The notes under the pieces were generated by a model. That model was not told where the DNA came from, did not search any database, and was given only the letters and a program-made list of their open reading frames with translations. A stretch of DNA of 64,000 nucleotides from Ottelia alismoides (lineage: Eukaryota; Streptophyta; Magnoliopsida; Alismatales; Hydrocharitaceae), in contig JAZKJV010005542.1 of NCBI GenBank assembly GCA_037367405.1, positions 670,501 to 734,500 on the forward strand, written 5' to 3'. The stretch's first letter is position 1, and each line of letters opens with the position of its first letter. A program made the translations under genes and the position numbers. This document shows positions 55,127-64,000 of this stretch, piece after piece.

Positions 55127-58100
55127 TGATGAATCTCCATTTTATCACCTTTATTCTATCATATTAGCCTTGAAAATCCTAGCTAATGCATGCAAATAGC
55201 ATTATTTTGTGCATATTAACATTTATTATTTATTCCAAATATTGTATATAAAGCAATGTTTTCAATGCCAAAATTATAGAATAAAGAAAAGAAAAAAAAT
55301 AAAATGCCAAAGGTATTGTATGACCCTAAACCTCGAGACCAAGTAAACAATTGAATTGGTCAAAAGGAATAAAGTAGGGGGAGATATGGGCCAAGTAAAT
55401 CCAATAAATCTCGATTCTTTTATTCAAGTAATGCATTTTTGGGACCTATTGTATTTTCTATTCTTTATACCTCAAATCAATAAACTTTGTACATGAAAGT
55501 TGTGGATAAAAATACAAATAAAGTAGAAAATTGAGTTTACACAAAAATATTATATAGAGTACCTTTTACACACAAAATAAAATCCTAAAACCCAAATTTT
55601 ACAGACCCATATCTCCCAAATAAAAACTCAAAATATATCAAAATTACCTTTAATTGTATATAACTTTTAATAAGTTATTTAATTAGGTGGTTTCATATTT
55701 TTTGTACTTAATATATGAAAGTTAGGTTTTGGACCCCTATTGTATTATATACCCAAATAAAATATTCATTTTATTTATTCTTTATTATTTTTATAATTTT
55801 ATATTTTTATAATTATTTAAATATTATTTTTAATATATGCACATATTAAAAATAGAATAAAACAATAAAGAAAACATAAAAATAAAATAATGTACAAAAA
55901 TACATAGATGAAATACTTATACTTATACCAATATATTTTATGCCCTTATTATTTAAGTGTAAACATAAGATCAAAAAAATATAATAAAATATACTTATGT
56001 ACCTAAAAAATAGGTTATACATATATAAAATAAGAGAATAAAATAATAAAATAAAAATACAAAATAAAAAAATGTACAAGGTATAGATGAATATACCTAT
56101 AAATTTATCCTTAAAAATTAACTTGTAGTAAATAACATTAAAAAAATAAAATTGTATTAAAATACTGCATAAAATAATAAACATTTTCAATTTTAAAAAA
56201 GTTAATAAAATCATTTAGTATTTTTAATTAATTATTTTCGAATAAATGGAGCTCTTTTGTTCTGTAGCGGGTTGATGTGGCCCAATCGCACTTCAGGGAA
56301 TGTTGACCCTAGTCAACTCACCATTCTTTTGTATGACTTCTATCAGAATCTCGAGCGGCTTACCTTCTTCGATTTTTATAGGACACCCTGTTGATCCTTC
56401 CACCTTGAGCTCTTCATGGATTCCCTTCCCATCACAATATTCTCTCACACCTGATCATCAAATCCTATTGATCTTCCTCGAGCGTGTCAATAATCCACGT
56501 CAAAGTCCGCTGCTACACCTTTGTCTATAATTAAGTCACATGGTCGTCCTTCTCTTCTTGATCCCTCCTGGAGCTCCTGATCGAGTTCTAACACTTGTTT
56601 GTGGAGGCTAGGTGACAGCTGCACCTTCGTGCTTGGAGTTCGTCGGAGTGAGGAGAGGAGGCGATCCACAACGGAGCTCTGGTCGCCTGCTCCTTGAGCA
56701 CCCTTTCATCCATAAAGAGTTGTTTTACTTCTTGTGTTAGGTAGTTTTAACTCCTGCATTTTGTTTTATGGATTTATTTTCAGGTTTTAATCAATGCTTT
56801 AACGTAGATTAGCTAGGATCCGTCGATGGATCTCTGGAGCTTTGGCGTCATTTCACCCTAACTTGACCTGTTCCTGACCAACATGTCACCTCCATTTCCT
56901 TACCCTGTGCATTCTCCATCTGAATCACTCATCCAAACCACATGATCCTTCGTGGATCAGTAAATTGAGGGTCCTCTGCTGCCTCTCACTGGACCCTCTC
57001 CGCCAACCTCCTCTTTCGTGAAATCCAGCTTCATTTCTAGTCAAAGCAAGTCGCTGTAAGTCATACGTATCCTCTGTGTACGTCCCGAGTGCAACGGATC
57101 CCTTCTTGGCTTAGATCGACTTGCATAGAGGTTTAAAAACGTCTTGCTGACCTTGACTCGTCAGACCTCTTCTTGAGGTCCTTGACTATTTTGTAGGAAT
57201 TTCAACTGTGGACGACCTCCCCAGAGGTGTAGAGCCAAACACAATCGAAGGAGACTTCCATATTGAGGAGAGACTAGTGATCGAAGGCATGGAAGCGAGT
57301 AGTCCTTCCCTTTTGTTTGAAGAGAGAAGCAACCATCCAATCTAAGGTGGCGCACCAGATCAATCGCTAGCCATTGGATTCAGCCATCATCAGCCGCCAG
57401 ATCGTCCCGTGCGATCTAATCTCGAGCATCCACCGTGGAAGTGTCATCGGGAGTGGAGAGTGCGATACGTGTTTAAGTAAATGATCAGAGCTGTCTGTCT
57501 CTACGCAAGGATGGGGTAATTTGCATACTTCACCCCATATTTTTGTTTTTATTTATTAGTCCTATAAATAAAATATGTTGTATAAATAAAATGGGCTTTT
57601 TGCATAGATGGCTCATGTAGTTAGTGTTAATTTGATATGGGTCCAGTCCACCTCACCTCACTTGTCGTCCCACATGAGGTGGTGAATTTGCAAGCATTCC
57701 CTAGTAGGTTTTTGTATTTGTATTTAGTCCAATAAATTTTAATACACATTCTAAATTTCTGGGAAAAATGCATGTATGCCCCTGATATTTATTTTATTTT
57801 CAACTATGCCGTTCACAGTTCATGTATTTTAGGTGCTTAGATTTCATTTATTAAAAATAGCACCCATTCTCCTAAAATTATGTAAAAATAGAATTAGGGG
57901 AATGATAACATTCATTTTCATGCTTCATTTTTATTTGAGCAATGGTGATATTTTAACTATTTATTAAAATTAAAATGAGCACGTTTTTTTATCTCTATTT
58001 GAATTTTAAAATAGTAGAAAAATAGATTTTTTTTGAAAAATTCCCAAGAAATACATGTTGTCTATTTTAGTATTTATTAACTTTTGACCAAAAAACCCTA

Positions 58101-58853
58101 AAAATAGAAAAAGACTAAAAATCAAAAAGCTCCAAAATCCTTTCTAAAAATGTGAAAAATCAGTAAACATTTCTAAAATATATTTTTCTATATCTAAATT
58201 TTATTTATATTATTATCTATGTAGTAAAATTTATATTATTATTTTGCTATTTTTAATTTTCATTTCAATATTAGCCTATTATTTAATCCCTGATTTAGTA
58301 TATTTTCGACTTTAAAAATAAATAAAAATTTGCAAAATTTCGAGAAAAATATCAAAAGCATCAGAAAATATATAAAACCACAAAAAATTATTTTTTGTAT
58401 TTTATTTAGTTTTACTAGTATTTATAATTACATTATTCTAGTTGGTATACATATTCTTATATAGTCCAATATATATTAAATATAAAAAAGAAAGTATAAA
58501 AATCAGAAAAGTAAAACCAAATATATATAGTATAATATATATAAAATTATTTTTTAAAAAATTATAAAACTAAAACCCAACAAAACTAGTTTATTTATAC
58601 ATAGTACACATCGTTTAGCAATAATCGTAGGCTACTAGTTTTGTTCACTGTGGTTCGAACCCTACATGCTTTCCTGCTTTACACTTAATTTGGTAGAGAA
58701 TAATAAAATTTAACTCCACATTTTTGTCATTTATGACTTTATTCATATTATGCGTTCATTGTTGATTGATTAGGTTTCCTTGTGGGTCACCACAACGACG
58801 TTTTCTCCGCTTTGTCTGAGACATATTTGACATGTAAAAAACCCTAGTTATCA
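55127..58853 (+). repeat. Solo Athila-type LTR
   Basis: 3727 bases from TGATGAATCTCCATTTTATCAC to ..CTAGTTATCA, flanked by perfect GCCAT duplications. The 5' terminal palindrome has one base changed. Holds a W-box palindrome (56302-56317), a GC-richer middle (56230-57480) and AT-rich ends. No primer site or polypurine tract at its borders, so a solo LTR. Confidence 0.88.
56302..56317. promoter_or_regulatory. Palindromic W-box in solo LTR
   Basis: GTTGAC-ccta-GTCAAC. Two TTGAC cores kept in inverted orientation although the central bases differ from other copies; GCCCAATCGC lies just upstream. Confidence 0.5.
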
Positions 58854-58990
58854 GCCATTCCTAGTATGCGTTGAGATCTTCATAGGGATGAAGTGCAACT
58901 ACGACGTTCGAGGGACCGCCCAACTCGAATATCATATAAGGTTTCGATCAATCAGATCAACGAAAAACCGAACGCATTCTGATCAAAAGT

Positions 58991-59279
58991 AGACCAAACT
59001 GCTCCGAGGAGGAGAACCACTCCATCGACTTCATAATCAGGAAGACTTCCCTTGCACACATCCCCCATTTCTATCCCCAATTTTAATAAAGTTGATAATA
59101 AGCTTCCAAAACCTGCTTCAAATTTCACTTTGAAATAATATAATGGGATTTTTCAAATACCGATTGATCTGACACGTATGAAAATGGGTATGTATGTGTG
59201 TGTATATATATATATTTTACTTGATTTGTCCGATCGATACTCAACCTTGAAAGTTCCCAAAAATTTCTAGAACCGTCGC
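58991..59279. other. Unassigned stretch
   Basis: AT-rich, with TGTGTGTGTATATATATATAT near 59195. May be part of the L1 fragment that follows on the minus strand. Confidence 0.35.
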
Positions 59280-59545
59280 CATTCCCCTTTCATCATCCGA
59301 ACCCTTAAATGAAACAAATAATATCATCTACTTATTGCATAATAGGAATGGAAATGTCCCTTATAGGATCACTGTAGAGAGTCCATGGGTCACCACTTAT
59401 TCCATTATGAGTAGAAGCATATTTGCAACCAACAAAAAAAGAAGAGGTGTCAAAGGGCACCCCCGTTGAACCCCCATATGTGGCTAAAAGGAACTATCTT
59501 TAAGTCGTTCGTTCACAAGAATTGAGTAGGAGGTGGTCTGATATG
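59280..59545 (-). pseudogene. L1-type LINE reverse transcriptase fragment
   Basis: Minus-strand translation: TSYSILVNERLKDSSF, then HMGVQRGCPLTPLLFLLVAN, matching the L1 RT segment S-LVNG...SRGLRQGDPLSP-LF. Further on, MQ-VDDIICF corresponds to the YADD active-site region, its Tyr codon now a stop. About 90 codons, no ends. Confidence 0.75.
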
Positions 59546-59589
59546 GCATTGTTTCGCCGCGACCATCATAGGTGAGAGTTCATTTGATA

Positions 59590-59800
59590 AAGTCTTAAGG
59601 TTTGAAGAGCGATTTTTGGAAGTAAATAAGAACGAGTCTCCAGGTCTAAATGGCTTCCCAGTTTTTTTCATCAAGGAAGTTGGAGGTAGTGAAAGAGGAT
59701 ATCCTCATCTTTTAGGTGATCAATGACTTTCGCAAGGGGAACTTTGCTTTTGATCAAATTAGTATATTCTTGATTTTTCACCTACCGAAGGATGATGTGA
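59590..59800 (+). pseudogene. L1-type LINE fragment, opposite strand
   Basis: Plus-strand frames give NESPGLNGFPVFF, then VVKEDILIF and VINDFRKGNFAFDQI, ending FLIFHLPKD. This is the L1 RT segment K-PGPDGFP-LFF...VVKEDI...V-DFF--G-L---LN-T-I-LIPK, shifted twice. It normally precedes the part found on the opposite strand just to the left, so the LINE has been inverted internally. Confidence 0.7.
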
Positions 59801-60822
59801 GCGTTTGTTTGTATGGTTTTAAACATGTTGTGTTTTCCACTGTAGTGTACTTGAGTCATGGTAATGCTCCTGGCACAAAGACTGTAACTGGTTATCGATT
59901 CAAATATTAATTCAAGCAGCAATTTTATGTGAAACTAAAAGCGAAAAAACCTAACTACAGAAGAAGAAAACACAATTTTTGAATTTTTGTGAATTTTTAA
60001 TTATTTTTATAAGGTTTTTAGTATTTTTCAATTTTTTGAGTTTTATAAATGAGAATGAGATGAAACTTGAACATAAGTCAAAACACAACAAAACACAGAA
60101 GAAGGAATTTTTTAAAAAAATTCAAGATTTTTAATATTTTTAGTTGATTTTCTGAGATAGACAGTAACACTTTTTAAGGTTTTTGAATTTTAAAAATACT
60201 AAACAAAGGCAAAACACAACCAACAATTCAACAAAATTCCTACACCATGCCAGGAGACATGTGTCAAAATTTTATGAATTTTGGATAATATTTATTATTT
60301 ATTAAATCAAAAGTAAAACACACAACATATAGGACCAATATGCAAATAAAGCATGTTTCTGGACCAAATAATAACACGTACAGAAACTATAGGGTCCTAA
60401 TTGCAATTTTCACATCAAATTCTACACATGTCTCAAATCAATATGCACAGGGGTATATTTGCAAATAATCAAACTAAACCTTCATTTCATAACAAATAAT
60501 AAGTCTAGGGAAAATATTACAAATAACCCAAAGTCACATGTGACAACACACGTGAGTCTGCACAAACAGGACCAACAAATAAATATGGAAAACTACATAT
60601 GCTAACATGCAAAATGTCCAACTGTATACTTTTTATTTTACATACTAAAGGAGAAACCGAAATAAACGTAGGGGGGACTGAGCAAATTACCCATGCAGTA
60701 CGTGCACTGCGCGTGGGGTGTATAGGTGGCGGGCACTGAGTGTAGGCGAGGACGTGCGGCTCTGGCACGATCAGCTGGCAGATCCAACGGTCGTCAGACG
60801 TCAGCTACGTGGGTGGTACGGA

Positions 60823-60849
60823 GGCCGTTAGATCTGACATCTAACGGCC
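60823..60849. repeat. Conserved LTR inverted repeat GGCCGTTAGAT/ATCTAACGGCC
   Basis: Identical to 15271-15297 in the solo LTR; perfect 11-base arms. Confidence 0.7.
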
Positions 60850-61884
60850 TGACAGCTGCTGGCGATGAATGACGAGGATGGCATCTGGCAGAGGGGCATA
60901 ATCTGACGATACTCCACTTGGGCGAGTTTCACCAGAGCACCGGTGAGGATCTGGAACTTCGATGAATGATCGGCAAGGGGCAAAGGACTCGTGGGGCCCC
61001 TCCACGTCAGGTGGACAGGTCGGATGGGTCGGGATGATGGCTGGGATCTGGACGAACTCCGACGAAGCGAGTGAAAGGTTGTTTGGGGAATTTCTATGCG
61101 TCCAAAGCCTTGTAAGGTAAAGCTCGGACTCGGAGCAAGGCTCCGGTTAGGGTTATTTGACCTAAGATAAAGGGAAGCGACGACGAATGAGAAGGGGGTC
61201 TTCGACAAAGAGAGGGATGAGACCTGGAGCCTAATCTTGGCACTCCAAGCCAAGATTTGGATGATCAGATGGCGAGAGAAGATGGAGGGTGAGCTGATGT
61301 AACGATCGGAACGGGTGGATGTGGCTGACGACGTTCCGACCGAGTGGTCGGAGCTGGCGGTGGTGCAATGTATGGTAAATGAAAGATCAAACAAGATAAG
61401 GGGGTAAGGACTACGGAATGGTTACCTGATGGTCCTACTGAGATCTTGAGTTCCAAGGGGTGCGGTCAGTGGTGGTCTTTGCCTCAAACTCGTTGTGGCT
61501 GGCGGAGGAGGCTTGTCGCGGCGGCGTTCCGGCCACGAGATGCGAGCGTCGGCTGCACGGCTCCTTTCCGATGACCGAAGGCAACCTCCGGTTGCTGTCA
61601 CCAAGGGGAAACTCTCTAGGGTGTCAAAAGGGTGTGCGGTGCGAGCTGCAGACCTGGGGAATCGAATGAAGAATTTATAGTACGTCCCATGTAGCTGGGA
61701 AGATCGGGTGAGGGTGCGCGAACCGAGAAGGATCCGCGCTTCACCAGGGATCCGTGAGGATCTTGGATCCAAGGGGAAGGTCCGGGCGAAGAATCGGAGC
61801 ATGGGCATGCGCGATCAGTTCTAAAAAATTTCAAGAAGTTGTTCCGACAGGGAGGTCGGGTCGGGTCAAGCCCTGGAAGAGGAG

Positions 61885-61900
61885 GTTGACCCGAGTCAAC
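61885..61900. promoter_or_regulatory. Palindromic W-box in element D LTR
   Basis: GTTGAC-ccga-GTCAAC, then GTGGACCAATCG with a CCAAT-like string. Minus-strand TATA-like ACTATAAATT lies about 210 bases further in the LTR direction of transcription. Confidence 0.5.
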
Positions 61901-62144
61901 GTTTCATCGTGGACCAATCGAAAAATCATATTTACAAAAATATTTACAAATTCAAAGAAAAAATAATAAATTATTTTAAAATAAAAATGTAGAAAATGAA
62001 AAATGTTTGTTATTTTTCAAACTTCTTTTATGTGATTTTTATTTATTTTTTTGAAAAATAATTTATTGTTTATTTAGTATAATATATTATATACAGGTAT
62101 AAAGTACCTACGTATGTTGTACAATTATTTTTAATTATTTTAAA

Positions 62145-62911
62145 GAGATGAAGTAAATGAGAAGCTTGAAATCTGGAGACATGAGTTGGAGACTAAAGGA
62201 TTTCGTATAAGTAGGGCTAAGACGAAATATATGGAGTGCACCTTAGATGGAAGCAATGGTGAAGGAATCGAGGTGAAGATTGGTGACGATAACATTCAGA
62301 AGAGAGATTCCTTTAGATATCTGGGATCTATTCTGCAACATGATGGGGACATTGAGGGAGATGTTACTAATAAAATAAATGCAGGCTGGCTAAAGTGAAG
62401 AGGAGCCTCTGCTGTTCTTTGTGATAAGAAAAGATTAAAGGAAAGTTTTACAAAGCAGCCGTCAGACCTGCTATGCTTTATGGATCTGAATGTTGGCCTG
62501 TGAACCATAGACATGTGCAGAAAATGAATGTAGCAGAAGTGAAAATGCTAAGGTGGATGTGTGGACACACACACACACACACGTAAAGATCAGATTCGAA
62601 ATGATGCAATCAGAAGGAAAGTTGGCGTAGCTTCGATCGAGGATAAGATGCGAGAAAACCGCTTAAGATGGTTTGGACATTTGCAAAGAAGATCAGCTGA
62701 TGCACCAGTTAGGAGATGCGAGTGTTGGGATGTTGAGCTGGCTAAGAGAGGACGAGGACGGCCCAAGAAGTGTTGGAAAGAGACTATACGAAGGGATCTT
62801 AGTTTTATGGATATAAGCCCGGAATTAATCCAAGATAGATCTGAATGGAGGCGAAGAATCCATGTAGTCGACCCTACTTAATTATGGGAAAAGGCTTTGT
62901 TGTTGTTGTAC
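62145..62911 (+). pseudogene. 5'-truncated RTE-type LINE, 3' end of reverse transcriptase ORF
   Basis: Plus-strand reading contains RISRAKTKYMECTLDGSN, DSFRYLGSILQHDGDIEGD, then in shifted frames the RT C-terminal region, ending MRENRLRWFGHLQRRSADAP, RGRGRPKKCWKETIRRDL and WRRRIHVVDPT with a stop at 62879. This C-terminus is typical of plant RTE-like LINEs. A short TTG repeat tail follows (62897-62911), also typical. A (CA)n run interrupts the ORF at 62562-62582. Flanking LTR text resumes at 'taccacataatatttgg'. Only the last quarter of the element is present. Confidence 0.8.
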
Positions 62912-63437
62912 CACATAATATTTGGAGTATGTAATAATTTTTATTTTTTTATTGGTTGTTTTACAAGTATAAAATAAATAGGTAGTAATACATATATACA
63001 TATATTATATACATGGTGAGAGAGATTTTTTTATTTTTATTTTATTTTTCTAATTTTTGTTTTATTTTTAGAAGTATATACATGGGGTTAAAAACATCTT
63101 TTTATTTTTATTTTTGTAAAAAATAAATTATATACACATAGGTGGTAAATATGTACAAGGTAGAGTGGCCCTATCTCTCTCTTCTTATTTTATTTGGCGA
63201 TCAGACCCATGTTGGACCCTCTCTTAGGTTCAGGTCACTCAATATTTATTCTAATTATTTCCTTATTTTTCTTTTATTCTTTATTCTTTTATTTTTGCAT
63301 AAATACATTCTAATTATTAAATATTAACAAATGCATGCTTATTGATAATTAATTGTATTTACAATTATATACATGGTGCTTTGCCAAGATATTTAACTAA
63401 AATAAAAGAATAAAGAGTGATGAATGGGGATTCATCA

Positions 63438-64000
63438 CCCCCCTATACTTTACTTTTGCTAGTCCCTTAGCAAACACTTGTTTGAAAGAGAAGTGAAAAG
63501 AGAAAAAGAAAAATAAGGGTAATCAAGGTTGATTATTAAACTTGCCTTCATTAAATTGAACTATGGAGCTCAGTCAAACCTTTGGATTACTAGTGTGTCG
63601 GAACCTTATTTGGACTTCAGTTTAAAATTCAACAGCCTCTAAGTTCCACCAATCTATGGTCGAGACTCCTCAACAATCCAGATCAGAACAAGTCTACATA
63701 CACAAATTCTAATGACCATGAATCTTTCCTTGTACTGTGTAAGTGATATGTAGCTCCCCACCTCAGAAATGACAAAGTGACACCCTCCCTTAACAAGGTA
63801 ACTCTAATGCCCTAGTCTGGCAGCTCTTTCCTCGAGGAGCGTGGTATTCCCTTCTAAGTTCAAGTTCAACCGGCTCAAGAAGAGGAGGAAGAAGAGAATA
63901 GACCATGATCAGTGTAGCATGTATCCTTGGGAGCCCAACTAGTGTAGCTAAGTCTCCCGCTGCAAGCTTCATGAGAATAAGTAACATAAGCTTTGCTTTA
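63438..64000 (-). mobile_element. Element D: 3' end of an Athila-type element continuing past the window
   Basis: Begins with the polypurine tract (minus strand GTAAAGTATAGGGGGG, 63438-63453) and the TTTGCTA/TAGCAAA stem (63455-63461/63468-63474), then the conserved 3' region with AAGDLATLV and LEPVELELRREYH peptide-like blocks near 63970-63820. Very close to the element B 3' region. The structured module and coding region would lie beyond 64000. Confidence 0.8.

Larger units (their letters stand above)
54778..58990 (+). pseudogene. Athila-type integrase C-terminal remnant, split by a solo LTR
   Basis: 54790-54910 reads KVPLGMSPYYLVYGKPCHLP and VKLIHKSLEAIN, matching [27 protein letters not shown] of element B. 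55060-55126 gives FDAKLRIFPPKLKSKWIGP. The solo LTR (55127-58853) interrupts it; after the duplicated GCCAT the frame resumes as FLVCVEIF, at the place of YLVRKVHD in element B. The middle part is shifted, and the 3' end fades near 58990. No other part of this element is visible. Confidence 0.8.
59907..63437 (-). repeat. 3' LTR of element D (left-truncated, carries a LINE)
   Basis: The right edge TGATGAATGGGGATTCATCA (63418-63437) is the LTR 5' terminus on the minus strand, next to a polypurine tract. The left part matches the 5' LTR of element A from its base 7937 on, so about 500 bases of the LTR 3' end are missing. Holds the GGCCGTTAGAT inverted repeat (60823-60849), a W-box palindrome and a GC-rich part (60680-61900). 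A LINE occupies 62145-62911. Confidence 0.85.

Overview
The window is gene-poor nuclear DNA of a flowering plant, built almost entirely from nested LTR retrotransposons with some non-LTR (LINE) fragments. No intact host gene, rRNA, tRNA or CRISPR array was recognised. The plant assignment rests on Ty3/gypsy elements of Athila type (primer site matching the 3' end of tRNA-Asp; gag-PR-RT-RNaseH-INT order; INT and RNase H motifs typical of the lineage), Ty1/copia remnants with an initiator-Met-tRNA primer site, and L1-type and RTE-type LINE fragments. Very long LTRs (3.2-3.7 kb), solo LTRs and many transition-type stop codons suggest old, methylated heterochromatin. The species cannot be named from this sequence.

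Layout. 1-10662: element A, minus strand, an Athila-type deletion derivative with its 3' LTR cut by the window edge; it lacks PR, RT and RNase H, and gag is fused in frame to integrase. 10663-17660: old LTR-like sequence split by a solo LTR (13384-16727). 17661-21694: minus-strand copia remnant (LTR, RNase H, protease, gag; INT and most of RT missing). 21695-49311: element B, plus strand, a nearly complete but stop-ridden Athila-type element. Its 3' region is split at 35092/47926 by element C (35093-47925, minus strand), which has a perfect GGGAG target duplication. Element C carries gag plus a long acidic extension and no pol. 49312-54777: copia fragments and unassigned AT-rich DNA. 54778-58990: an Athila integrase remnant split by a solo LTR (55127-58853, target duplication GCCAT). 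59280-59800: L1 fragments in opposite orientations. 59907-63437: the 3' LTR of element D (minus strand, continuing past the window), carrying a 5'-truncated RTE-type LINE.

How the parts relate. A, B and C share a cis-acting architecture. Each has a leader stem-loop that covaries between copies. Each also has a module between coding region and 3' LTR with four stem-loops of the type CTATACTTAGG...CCTAAGTATAG, at nearly constant spacing (about 86-91, 86-91 and 124-126 bases). The descending arms of these stem-loops repeat the polypurine tract found next to the LTR (AAGTATAGGGGGG). Element C keeps this architecture while lacking all pol enzymes, so it looks like a non-autonomous element mobilised by a B-like partner. 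The structured 3' module, the leader stem-loop and the gag-acidic protein of element C are the most unusual things here.
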